Assembly (NCBI GenBank): GCA_019096065.1
Contig: JAGUCH010000005.1
Coordinates: forward strand, 868,001-932,000
Direction of reading: 5' to 3'
Source: Paracyclopina nana
Taxonomy: Eukaryota; Arthropoda; Copepoda; Cyclopoida; Cyclopettidae
Length of the DNA: 64,000 nt
Positions within the stretch are counted from its first letter, which is position 1. The number at the start of each line of letters is the position of its first letter. This document shows positions 11,646-22,170 of this stretch, one piece after another. The notes under the pieces are model-generated. The model was given only the letters and a program-made list of their open reading frames with translations. It was not told the origin of the DNA and ran no database searches. A program made the translations under genes and the position numbers.

Positions 11646-12480
11646 CTAGATATTTCACATAGACATTCACAGTGAAACTTGAGCAAAGCTTTGCATGGGC
11701 CCAATTCTCAGTAAGGCAGATAGAAGGTGAATTTGCGTACCACCCAGTGCCACCAAGTGTAAACAAATGGCAAAAATAATGGGAAGTGGTCAAGGTGAAA
11801 TGATGAGTAATAGCAGTTATTTTTTCACAGATCGAGAGAAAAGTTGGGAAAGTTTCAAACTTGCATTCAGAGCCAACGTTTTGTGTGCTCAGTGGTCTTG
11901 AACCGATGTTCAGTCATAAGCACAAATACTGAATAAAGGTCAGTGAAGCTTGGCCCCTTTTCACCACCCAGCAGAATAATGCACACTGGGGTAAACTCCC
12001 CACCAAATACCAAACCACTTCCATTTTACATAGGAGAATATCCCCAAAAAGTGCTCTTATAGCTACCTGAATTTCGTTACACAAATTTAAGCTGAAAATG
12101 ACTTAAAAATATTCTAGTTTTCCTTTTGCCCCACTGTGAGCTACCACTGGCTTCTTGGAAAAATTTGCTGTGCCAAATCATAAAGCAGTATCCGGTTTAT
12201 TTGGCATTTGACCTCCAATAGCATCAGCTGAAGGTTAAGAAAATTGGAAGCTGGGAAACCATTGCATTGGCAGATTTTTATTATACTGCTACAGTCATCA
12301 AGGACAACAACAAAGTACTTGAGAGAGTGCAACAAGTCACTTTTGTGGCCACCAAAAATGATGGATCAGAAAACGGGTTTTCACATTGCTCCTTTACATC
12401 CAGTACTTAAGCTAAGGCTGAGAAAACCTTCGGTGATTCTGATTGCTAAGCCAGACACATAAATAAACTCATTACAGTAG

Positions 12481-12910
12481 GCCAAGAATCAAGACTTTCA
12501 TTATTGATAGACTAAGACTTATGAGACTAAGTGTTGATAGACTCAACACCAAGAAAGTCATGATAAATTCAGTCTCAAGAGAGGCTAAGTCTTAATTAAG
12601 AGAAACCACAATCTTAATAAAGAGAGGTTCACTCTTCATTAAGAGAGACTCTGTCTTAATTGAGAGAGACTCTGTCTTAACTGAGAGAGACTATGTCTTA
12701 ATTGAGAGAGACTCAGCCTTTAGAGACTCGGTCTTAAGGGAGACTCGGTCTTAAGGGAGACTCGGTCTTAAGGGAGACTCGGTCTTAATGGAGACTCGGT
12801 CTTAAGGGAGACTCGGTCTTAATGGAGACTCGGTCTTAAGGGAGACTCGGTCTTAATGGAGACTCGGTCTTAATGGAGACTCGGTCTTAATTAAGACTCA
12901 GTCTTAAGAG
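12481..12910. repeat. 17-bp satellite with degenerate edges
   Basis: The core at 12723-12894 holds ten exact copies of GACTCGGTCTTAA, separated by alternating GGGA or TGGA, giving a 17-bp period. The upstream flank (12481-12722) carries progressively diverged copies with GAGAGACTCTGTCTTAA-type units. The uniform core and decayed edge suggest recent local amplification of an older array. Confidence 0.9.
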
Positions 12911-15556
12911 TATGATACTCAATCACTATCAGATTTAAGTAATTGGAGGTTTGATGAATCAGATGTCTATTTTTTAGCTGAGATTCTCTGAGTTTCTCTA
13001 TTTCAATCATGTTAGTAGGTTCTGGGTTTTTGAGTTTTTAAAAATTGCTAGATTTCAACCATTTATTTATAAGCAATATTTTTACGAGCTTCTTCAGCTT
13101 GAACCAACTTCATTTTTGGCAGCAGCATAAAAAAGAATCAACTTTCACTGGGGAAAACATTTTGGGTGTGAGTGAACAATGGTCAATTTTGGGGACAAAG
13201 GTCTGTGAGTTACAAAGACATTACCTTGACTTGGTGCCACACTTTGTTAGTTAAAAAAAGTCTCTCCCCTTGGCCAAAATAAAATGCATCGAGAATTTGG
13301 GAAATCTGTCTCTTACAAGTTTTATCTCAAACAACTAAAAAGTGGTTTTTATCTTAAAGCAAAAAAGAAGTCAAGGTTAAGGCAAGTTTTACTTTTTTCA
13401 TTTCCAGGAGATAATTGAATTAAAAAAATGACAGCAAATTTTCGTTTTATTTGATTTGTTTGCTTGATTACATTTTTTTTCTCTTTTAAATTTAGCCCTG
13501 CTCTTTGCATTCAAGTTAGATTCTTACTTGTAGCGGAATTTTCACATCCAAGATCACGCAACCTTTGACGCAACTTTTTAACAACAAATTCCCTAACTTA
13601 ACCAAACTTAGCAATTTTGGCTGCTTACTTAAAATAATATTCAAATATTTACATGATTCATCATATGACTTCAATATTTTGATCCTTTAAGTATTTATGC
13701 TTTTATTGGAGGGTTTTAGATTTTGAGGCAATAAAGGTAAAATTTAAAAATTATCTTACCTTTGAAGAGGCCTTTTAAGAATAACCTTATATGAATATAC
13801 TATGTTAATGGCAAACTCTTATTAACAACTGACAGGATTTCCTTTGATGAAAATGTCAGATTTGGCTTATTTGTGCAAAAGGCGTGAACAAGCAAAGAAA
13901 ACTTCTCTTATTAAGCAAATATTTTGGTTCACCCATCCAATTTGACGCACAAAAGTTAATTACAGCTTAGCATCATGCATTTTGCTGAGTGTGAGTAATT
14001 TTGTGCTCTCAGTTTTTGGCTGTGTGCCAAAATTGCTTGCATTCAAGTAGTATTTAGCTTAGAGAAACCAAAAGAAAAAAGTGCAAAATCATTCATTTTG
14101 AGAATAGCATGCATGTTTATAGCTGAAAGAGAAGGAAGCGAAGAAAAATTGCATTTTTCATGCCTGAATACGCATAATTTCTCCATTTTTTGGCTTTGTT
14201 CCTACCTTTGTATTTGTTGCTATTCAAAACTTAAAAAGACTACTTTTCATATTGGAGACTCAACTTTTTTAAAGATTGCCCTCAATTTGTTGTCAAAGCC
14301 TTTTTTTCAAGAAGAAAATTAAAATAGAATATATTTTTGGAAATTTTGCCTCACCCTTAATTTTCTCTTGTGAGATTTTCCTTCATATTCATTATAATAA
14401 CTGCATCGGCCTCAATTTTGACTGATGTTATTACTGTGAGTTTCATTTTCATAACGAGATAAAAACTTGGGATGAATAGCAGAATAGGATGGCAAAAACA
14501 CACATACTTCTTCTAGATCCGTTTTGTGCCCTGCACAGTGGCTTATTTTCCCTTTTTTGACGCGCATCAAAGCAAGCAACAGTTGAGAATATTTTAATGA
14601 TTTTTTGGCATTTTTTTTGCCGCAGCGAGTGATTTCTTTTTCTGCGAGCGTTTAGCTTGCGAATAGCCCACTGTGCTGTGGTAGTTTTTCAAGTAGTCGA
14701 GCAATAAAAAGAATAAGGTCATAACAAATTGAAGCATTTCTCTTTTGTTATTAAAGAGCTTCAATTCCTAATGCACAGTGAGCGACCCAAAAAATGCAAT
14801 CATCACTTGCATCATGTCCAAAAAAATTCTTGAATTCTTGTGCAATTGGAAGGAAATAATGGATCAAAAATAGGAGCACATGGATTTTTTCATGGTGCCT
14901 GAGTTTTGTAATGGACGTGGACCAGTGTGCAATCTGTATTGGTTGAACTTGAATTTCACCCTCCTTTTAAAGTCCACTGTGAGGGAAAAAACGAGAAAAT
15001 AATTCTTCTGGAATTTTGCCAGTTGACCTTAGTCAAAATTGACCATCCAAGCTCAAATGAAGTAGGAAAGCTGGGCAAGCTTACTTGAAAAAAAGTAAGC
15101 CAAAAAATCAAAGGATTCAAGGATTTGTCCAAAATTTGCCCTAAATTATTGCCCAAAAAATAAATTTATTAGTTAATTCTGTATGTGTGTGAAAATGACT
15201 TTGTATGCAATTTAAAAAAATATCTAAAAGGTAGGCAAAAAGTGAAAAAAATTACTTTATTAAGTGGAACATAAATCAAAATGAGGCGTTTTTTAAAAAG
15301 TTGAAACGCCATCTGGTAGCACTTTCTACGAGATATTCCTCTTTTTAAAACCCTTGTAAAATAACATATTTACAAGGCAAACAGGTATGCTAGTTGAAAA
15401 ATTGCACTCTACATGTTTTACAGTTAACTGCCATAAATAAGCAATGCTATTTTAAAAGGTGAAGGCCCAGTGTGCAGCAGCATGGCAGCACAAAATTGCA
15501 TCAAGCGCTTTGTACCTCAACCAAATTCAGTCTATGTCCAGTTTAGTTGAGGCAAA

Positions 15557-15583
15557 ATGACCGAAGAGAGAAATGAGAACTGA
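15557..15583 (+). promoter_or_regulatory. Upstream ORF overlapping the next start codon
   Basis: An eight-codon ORF (ATG ACC GAA ... TGA) starts 16 bases before the ATG of the membrane-protein gene and overlaps it in another frame. Its context (caaaATGa) is at least as good as that of the main ATG, so it could lower translation if it lies in the 5' UTR. Confidence 0.4.
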
Positions 15584-17791
15584 ATTTCTTGCCATGGTCC
15601 TCATTTTGCTCATTCTGATCTCAAACCATGGCAACAGCGGCTATTTCATCAACACAGTGGGCAGCAGACTGCATAAAAGGCAACTCACCTTCGATGAGCA
15701 TTATGGCCTCACTGTGACAGATTTGTGGCTCAAATGGCTTTTTGACTGGTTCCCTGCTTATTTTCCGGGAAAACTGATGTCAACGCCCATTTTCTTTCTG
15801 CCACAAGTAAGCAAAAAGTACCATCTTTGTAATTTTAATTCAACTCTTTTTGCACCCTTTTCTTTTTATGCTTGTTTGTGCCAATTAATGTGTGACCAAT
15901 TTTTTAAAGTAAGCTTCATGGGCCCACTTTTGATAAAGCTTCATTAGCCCACTTCTAAAGTAAGCTACATTTACCCATTAAAAAAGTGTTTTTAAAAAGT
16001 ATGATTGGCCTAATTAAAAATAAACATCATTTGTCCATTTACAAATCTGCTTCATTGGCCCATTTTTTTTAAGGAAAAAAAGCTTAATTTTACATAATCA
16101 AATTTTCTGGTCCCCACTGGCCCATTTCAACTTAATGCATTGAAATAGGCAATTATTGACCCACTTAAATAGAAAAGCTTGCTAATGAACGAATAAATAG
16201 AGACCAATGCATTTAAAAGGTACAAATAAAATTATAGGTTCCAATTTAACAATAATCAAGTATGTATTTTTGCAACTTTTTTGTGAGGAAATACCTGTCT
16301 GCAAGCCACCTGTCTAAAAAATATCTTTTTGGCTTGAGTGAGGAATTTTTTCATTGTCAGCAGCTGACACTAATTGTTCATGTATCTTAATCGAGATCAG
16401 CTGATCTTTTGGACATTCTGTTAAATGTCCTGGGAACAAAATGCCGCGTAAAGTAAACACCATATTGACACATTTATTTAAAGCTGAAACCACTTTCCCC
16501 ACATTTGGGCAATGACTGGACAAACTCTAATTTGGATTACTTACTACCAAATTGAGGATTTCACCACATTTCACATGGCAAGATGGGTGGTAGTAAACAG
16601 ATAGCATTTTCTATTTTCCCTAAAGATGCTTAGTCACCCTGATAATCCCTGCTCTGAAAGCATTAGAGGTGCTAAAAAATGAGGAAAGGCCAAATGCTTC
16701 AATTTTTTTAGTGGCAAATCTTTCTTCAGCAAAATATTTTCCTTTAAGCTAAAAAATTGACCTTCCTTCTCTTTTGGGGTACCGCAATAATAAAAACGGA
16801 CTACCAGATTTTACTCAAATTCTTCAATATACGTTATATAGTATCTAGAATTTATGAATATCTAGTTGGAAAATCAGCTCTTTTTATAAAAAAAAGATTT
16901 CAATCGGCCAAATGAAGGATATTGTAAAAGTGCCAAAATAATGATTAGCACAGAATCATGATCAAAAGGCTGAAATCGATACTAATGATGCAAACATAAA
17001 AATGGGCCAATGAAGCTTATAATAATTCATTCAGCCATAAAGAACATAAGGCCAAAGAGGCCTATTTTCATATAATTAGTAGAGAGGCCTAATTTGAAAG
17101 AAATGGAAACCATCAAAACAAAGTAAGTGGGTCAATGAGGCTAGTCTAAAAAACGGGCCAATGAAGTGAATTTAATGCAGATTCAATGCAGAAATGGGCC
17201 TATGAAGTCAATTTTTTGGTAGAAATAGGCCTAGGAAGTTATTTACAAAAGTTGGGCCAAACAAGCTGCAATTTAAATTAATAGTCAATGAAATAACAAT
17301 TTCACAAGTTTTGGAAGGAAAATTCAGCCAATTAAGTGAAGTTGATAACAGAAATGGGCTAATCAAGTTAGTTTTGATGCATAAAAGGGCCTATCAAGAA
17401 TTTTTGTAGAAACGGGCCTAGGAAGTTATTTACAAAAAGTGGGCCAATGAAGCCAAAAATTAAATTAATAGCCAATGAAAAAAACAATTTTCACTTTAAG
17501 GTCTAATTTTTATAGGTGAAGAGGATTCCGTGGGACATTTTGAAGGCATTGAATCTGCCCGTGCCCGTGTACGAGTCCAGCCCGAGCACGAATTCGATCC
17601 TCAATCTGTTGCAGTCCTTGGTGGGCGTGGACATTTGGACTTTGGCGCTCATTTTAGGGCTGTATTTCCTCGCCAGCCTCGCGCTGGTCTCTATAGTGCT
17701 GCCCAGCCTCTACTTTCGGCTGATGTTGTGGGCAGACGTTTCTTCAATGCATGACTACGACTACGACGACTATGAAATAGCGAAGCGATGA
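15573..17791 (+). CDS. Unknown small membrane protein with signal peptide
   Basis: Two exons fit: 15573-15806 and 17516-17791, for 169 residues. I do not recognise the family. Residues 1-23 form a clear signal peptide (FLAMVLILLILISNHGNSG), followed by a possible dibasic cleavage site (LHKRQ). A Trp/Phe-rich segment follows (LWLKWLFDWFPAYFPG). One strong transmembrane helix lies at about residues 119-148 (WTLALILGLYFLASLALVSI). The tail is short and acidic with a Tyr/Asp-rich cluster (HDYDYDDYE). The exon 2 codons are more G/C-rich and regular than the surrounding DNA, supporting a real gene. The 1.7-kb intron contains opposed repeats. The tail could be tyrosine-sulphated or phosphorylated depending on topology; this is inference. 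An ATTAAA at 17982 is a possible polyadenylation signal. Confidence 0.6.
15905..17494. repeat. Opposed degenerate repeats in one intron
   Basis: A short word like GGGCCAATGAAGCT recurs on the plus strand at 17003-17460 (more than eight degenerate copies). It recurs as its reverse complement, AGCTTCATTGGCCC-like, at 15917-16140. Within the 3' cluster, 17216-17310 and 17404-17494 are near-identical, 187 bp apart. The two clusters could pair across about 1 kb inside the intron. Confidence 0.7.
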
Positions 17792-18253
17792 CTCAGTGGA
17801 CTCTTGAAAAGGTGGAAAGCTAAGAAGGCTTTCCAAATTAACGCTCCTCGGGTCTAAAATTCGCTTTTTTCGCCCTCTCAAATCCCATTGACTTTTAACG
17901 TGAGAAAATACAACGAAAATATATTTAACTCATTTTTTGCTTCCAATTTCACAATTGGTTGATTTTCAGTCTTGTTTTTTTATTAAAGTGGGTTAGCTTT
18001 CCTTTGAAAATCTTTTTTGAGCCTTTGGGCCTGTCTATAGTGTTCTAGTGTAGTAAGCGTTCAGCTGTTTTCGCCTGAGTAGCCTAGGTGAGAAAGCCGC
18101 TTATGGGGCGAAAGGCGCGCGGCCAGTGAGCGCGGCGCCGCGCTATAAAGTCAAGGAAAGTCACCTATTCCAGCTCACTTCGGTTCAGGCCTTCGCTTAA
18201 GCCAATTGTGCTGGATTTTTGAGTGCAAAGGGACATCTATTTAACACCTTACA
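17792..18253. other. Spacer with the myosin light chain promoter
   Basis: The first part is the 3' UTR of the membrane-protein gene. The last 200 bases become G/C-rich and carry the TATA box annotated next, a CAGCTG E-box near 18062 and the 5' UTR of the myosin gene. Confidence 0.6.
18144..18149 (+). promoter_or_regulatory. TATA box of the myosin light chain gene
   Basis: TATAAA sits in a G/C-rich context. An initiator-like CTCACTT (A at 18177) lies 33 bases downstream, close to the usual 30-33. The start codon is at 18254, implying a 5' UTR of about 77 bases. Confidence 0.65.
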
Positions 18254-20601
18254 ATGGCTGTGAGTAATTGCTTCTTTTTTAAGTTGAAAATGTTTTAGAA
18301 AAAAAAACCCAATTTATCCCACCTTTAGAGCAATAAGGAAATCGGAGAGAAGTGGGGCATCCACCCTAGGGATGTTGAAAGTAAGCCGAGATTTTACTAT
18401 TTCATGTGATATTGACTAAAAGAAAAGTGATGGGACATCGGAGTATTTAGTAGTGCTTTTCTGTGCTTTTCCCGAGTGAGTTTTGCATGGCCTTTCATGA
18501 TTTGGAGCAGTGCCAAAAAGTGTGTCTTGAACGCGGTGCAGCTTTCTAAAATCAAGGACTAAAAATAGGAGTTTCAAGCACTCCTTAACTCGCTTATAAA
18601 TAGCGCGATGCTTAACTAAACAGCGCTCTTCTCTCGCTCCATTTAAACTATTATTTAAAATTCTTTTTTTGATTGAAAAACCTCACAACTGAAACTGCAA
18701 GATAAATAAACTAAGCTTTTCAAGTTTTATGGCAGTCCCGTTTTCACGTGCTTAACTATAAATAGACAGCGCCAAAAGACAATACGGCGCCCTTTAAGAC
18801 TTTTAAGATAAGAACAGCGCAAAGTGACAAAACAGCGCAACTTTGCACTAATGCAAAACACAGCGCCCTTGAAAAAATCTTTTTGTGGCAGCGCTGTAGT
18901 TATTTCAAGTTTTCACGTATTCAACTTTAAAAAGACAGCGCCAAAAGACAAGACAGCGCCCTTAAAGACTTATAACACATAAACAGCGCCAAGGGGCAAA
19001 ACAGCGCAACTTGCACTATTACAAAACTTAAAAATTATTTTTTTTGACTGCTCTGTTATTATGTGCTGAAAGGATATTAAAAGCGCCAAAAGACAAGACA
19101 GCGCAACTCTAACATAAAAATTAGCAAGCAGCGCCCTCTACAAAACTGAGAAGAAGGCGCGCTCGCTTCTGCGCCATAACACTCAGCGCCCCTCTCAAAT
19201 TCTAGAGATCAAGTTCGCCTTTGAGGTGTACGACTTCAAGGGTGATGGCAAGGTCGACGGTTTCTACATTGGCGACCTCATCAGGGCCTGCAACTTGAAC
19301 CCCACCAACAAGACCATCGACGAGATCGGCGGCATGAAGGAGAAGGGCAAGAAGATGATCACCCTTGAGGACATGTACCCCATCTTCAAGAGCGCCAAGG
19401 ACTCCAAGGACACCGGTGGCATCCATGACTTCATTGAGATCCTCAAGTTGTACGACAAGAACGAGGACAAGACCATCCTCAGCAAGGATCTCTTCAGGCT
19501 CCTCACCAATCTCGGTAAATGCGCCATTTCTTTGAAATCTTGCAAATTTCAATGGCTATTTTTAAATAAATGCAAGTTTTGCCAATTTTTTAAAGTTTTC
19601 TACTTAGGCTTATTTTCCAGCATTTTGGCTCAATTTGTTGCTGTTTTAGCAGGGATATCCAATTTTCATGCTAATTTCGGCTGTTCTTTATTGACTTTCA
19701 GGAGAGAAGCTGTCCAAGGAGGAGGCCAAGGGCTTGATGAAGGAGTTGTGCGACCCCGAGGACGATGAAGGATTCACCCCCTTTATTCGTAAGTTCTGGT
19801 GTTTTTCCGTTAAATGTCAGCTGACGTCCGCGCGAGTTCGCAAGAAGGAGGAGCCGCGCCGCGCCATGACACGCGCACTGCACGCTATTGCAATGGCCGC
19901 AGTGTGTGGCTATTTTTCTATTTGTTACATTTTACTTACAGCTTTCTTGGAAAGGATGTGCAAGTCTGACCTTGCTTAAATAACCGAAACTTATAAGCGG
20001 TGAGGTGAACAATTAGAGAAAGCAAGGCTCAACTTTTCTAAATCAGCTATTTACACACTATTTAGTTTTGAATGGAAGGATGGGGCCTGCTAACACAAAA
20101 ATTACTCGATAATTCTGCGGTGAGAATAGAATACAGAAAATACAGCAAAAAAGCCTTCATGCAAAAAGGCCAATTAACCAGTGTACAAAAGCTTTCATTG
20201 TGACTTATGATGCTTTGAAGAAATGGGAATTTATTAATAATTCCATGCTAAGTGTGATATCCTTATTAAATTGAAAAACAAAACAAGGGAACTTAATCAG
20301 AACTGAATGGATCTAATTGATGATGAAGAACCTCTCTTAGACAAGAAAAACCCATATAGACTCCTGAAATTGATTGAATTTGAAACCTTAAAATATTTTA
20401 ATCAGTGTGTCACCTTCATAAACGAAAGAATATAACCAAGACTCGGTGATACCAGAACTAACTCTTTCAAGTTGCCAAAACCCCTGCAGAAAATGCCAAA
20501 GTGGACAAAACCCAAATAACTTTGAATTCTTAATAATTTGGATTTTTAATTGAAATCTATTTTTTCTTTCAGCCTTTCTTGATCGTGTTGTTTCCGACTA
20601 A
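18254..20601 (+). CDS. Mlc1: Myosin alkali (essential) light chain, alternative C termini
   Basis: Exons are 18254-18259, 18329-18380, 19206-19514 and 19702-19788, then either 19942-19979 (ending PFLERMCKSDLA) or 20573-20601 (ending PFLDRVVSD). Both junctions keep frame, giving 163 or 160 residues. The protein is a degenerate EF-hand protein: FAFEVYDFKGDGKVDG, LKLYDKNEDKTI and CDPEDDEGFTPF match myosin alkali light chains, which bind the lever arm of muscle myosin heavy chain. Two C termini made by alternative splicing are known for Drosophila Mlc1, and the arrangement here is strikingly alike. Codon use is strongly biased toward C/G-ending codons, as in a highly expressed gene. Intron 2 (825 bp) holds two perfect MEF2-type sites. 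A long 3' UTR with CU-rich tracts ends near AATAAA at 21249. Confidence 0.92.
18594..18603 (+). promoter_or_regulatory. MEF2-type site in myosin intron 2
   Basis: TTATAAATAG fits the MEF2 consensus YTAWWWWTAR perfectly. MEF2 is a core muscle transcription factor, so the position inside a muscle structural gene supports an enhancer role (inferred). Confidence 0.5.
18740..19027. repeat. Tandem 169-bp module in myosin intron 2
   Basis: Two adjacent copies start at 18740 and 18909 with GTTTTCACGT and share several CAGCGC(C)-containing blocks in the same order. The first copy keeps a CACGTG E-box and a perfect MEF2-type site; in the second these read CACGTA and ACTTTAAAAA. CAGCGC occurs more than a dozen times between 18620 and 19190. 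Confidence 0.7.
18756..18765 (+). promoter_or_regulatory. MEF2-type site in first module copy
   Basis: CTATAAATAG matches YTAWWWWTAR exactly and lies just after a CACGTG E-box (18746-18751). The matching position in the second module copy has decayed. Confidence 0.55.
19942..19999 (+). other. Stop-containing cassette exon of the myosin gene
   Basis: The acceptor at 19940-19941 opens the PFLERMCKSDLA-TAA ending. Twenty bases after the stop is a good donor (AAGCG then GTGAGG at 20000), and no AATAAA follows nearby. This suggests a 58-nt cassette exon that, when included, supplies the stop and is spliced onto the 20573 exon as 3' UTR. When skipped, the other ending is used. This is the same logic as described for Drosophila Mlc1. 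Confidence 0.6.
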
Positions 20602-21248
20602 AAAACCAACACGTTCATCTACTACATCAACATGTTGAAAAATTAGCAAATTAAAAATGAAAGGAGCAGAAAAGAAGAAGAAGCAAAAAGAAGAAAGAGT
20701 CGTTATTTCACATTCCTTTTTTAACATCACTTTTTTCTCTCTTAAAAAACCATTGAAAAAACATCCTTCCCCACCAAACAACAACAACAACTACATCAAT
20801 GAGTTCTGCTAATTTTCAAACTGAATTGTGATACTTTTTTCTCTCTCTCATGAAGCAACAAAATAGTTATTTCTCTCTTTTTTCCAAGCGAAGCTGAAGA
20901 ACTGAAGTGGAAAAAAATCGTCAAAAGCAAAATCATTCTTTATAAAAAATTAAATGCACTCTCAAAACAACATCTTAAAAAACAAAGAATGATTTTGCGG
21001 GGTAACAACTAAATATTTCTCTCTCTGAACAAAAAATCCCCACCAGAATTAAAAATACGAATTTCTTGGCTAAATGTTTTACAACACAGCACGTTAAGCA
21101 CAAGAAAGTAAATTGTCATTTTCTGCTGATTTTCCGCAAAAATCAACGGCAATTGTAACATTTACAGATGGGTCTGATATGTACATACATTGCGAAAGTT
21201 TTGTATATAGCTGTAATGTTAGGTATAGTACAAAAAAAGACGAAGAAA

Positions 21249-21254
21249 AATAAA
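21249..21254 (+). terminator. Polyadenylation signal of the first myosin exon set
   Basis: AATAAA lies about 650 bases after the second alternative stop, downstream of a CU-rich 3' UTR. Confidence 0.5.
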
Positions 21255-21302
21255 TAATGCCAACGATGTCCATCACTCTTTGTTACTTTTCATCGCACTC
21301 AC

Positions 21303-21470
21303 CACGTGGCTTTGTTGACATTAGCAAATCAGCTGATTGTGCTCTCATTAGAAAAGTAGATCTCCTAACTCTCTAGACTACTCAGCATGTTCAACCATGT
21401 TTTCCTCACAAAACCACGTGTCTTTGTTTACATTAGTCAGCTGATTATTGTTGCTCTTAAAATTACTCCG
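21303..21470. promoter_or_regulatory. Duplicated double-E-box cassette
   Basis: Two copies of about 50 bp (21303-21350 and 21414-21460) each contain CCACGTG, then CTTTGTT(G/T)ACATTAG, then a CAGCTG E-box and GCTCT. They lie just upstream of the second myosin exon set and could be its promoter or enhancer. Confidence 0.45.
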
Positions 21471-21615
21471 CATGATAAAATAGTTTCTTTTCTCAGTGTG
21501 TGTTGTGGAATTTCACATCATTACCAGAAATAGTTGTTGGTAATATGAAATCCTAGAATTCTTGTCAGCTTTGCCATTTCAGAATTTTCTCCATGTTCCT
21601 TTTGTTTTTATTCAG

Positions 21616-22170
21616 GGGCCAAGTTCATATTTGAAATATTTGATATGGATGGAAAAGAAGAAATGGATTTATTCTACTTGGAAGATGCTTTGAGGGCTCT
21701 CAATTTGATCCCAAGTCTCGAGCTGGTGGGGAAAATGGGAGCCACAGGCAAAAAGGGAGAAAAATTCATATCAATTGAGGAGTTTTTGCCCATTTTTTGC
21801 CAAGTGTACAATGCCAAAGATTTGGGATCTTATGAAGTATTTGTGGAATGCCTAAGACTCTATGACAGGCAAGATAATGGCACTATTATGCTTGGAGACC
21901 TAGAAAATATCCTTTTGAATTTGGGTAAAATTGAATTATTTACAAAAAAGTTGAAATTTACTTAGAGCAATGCAGGAGAGAAAATGAATGCTGAAGAGGT
22001 TTCTACAATTGTGAAAGAATGTTGCGATCCAGAAGATGAAGATGGCTGCATCCCTTATGAAAGTATGAAATAAAATTATTGATAGTGCTTCAGAAAGCAT
22101 TTTTTATCTTTCAGAATTTCTGCAAAAGGTCTGTGCTGGACCCCATGTGGAGTTTTTTGAGTCATTCTAA
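21616..22170 (+). CDS. Second myosin alkali light chain exon set, 5' end not found
   Basis: Three exons are clear: 21616-21924, 21976-22062 and 22115-22170. They encode KFIFEIFDMDGKEEMD, ALRALNLIPSLEL, ECLRLYDRQDNGTIM and CDPEDEDGCIPY and end HVEFFESF. The first two exons are exactly 309 and 87 nt with the same phases as exons 3 and 4 of the upstream gene. The family assignment is firm, and this copy resembles insect Mlc1 (ALRALNLNP-type motif) more than the upstream copy does. No first coding exon is visible between 21255 and 21615. The opening phase is compatible with the 18329-18380 exon, so it may share the upstream 5' exons, have an unrecognised short first exon, or be broken. AATAAA follows at 22213. 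Confidence 0.8.

Larger units (their letters stand above)
10389..15572. other. Gene-poor 5.2-kb region
   Basis: No coding exon is supported; all open frames are short and unlike known families. It contains the protease upstream region, with the CAGCTG...AGGTCA element at 10496-10520. It also contains a CG-rich patch at 11115-11185 with a 14-bp palindrome TGCTGAGCTCAGCA (11156-11169), the CTGAGA-rich stretch at 11420-11645 and the 17-bp satellite at 12481-12910. From 13000 to 15500 I see only A/T-rich DNA. The motif CGCCATCTGGTAGC lies at 15307-15320. Confidence 0.6.

Noticed and set aside
12723-12894. CRISPR-like array
   Set aside because: Units are 17 bp with 4-bp alternating linkers and no unique spacers, in an animal genome. 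It is a satellite.
21386-21484. Candidate first exon for the second myosin set (an ATG frame ending LKITPHDKI)
   Set aside because: The ending faintly resembles the GIHPRDVE segment, but no GT donor of the right phase follows and the rest is unlike a light chain N terminus.
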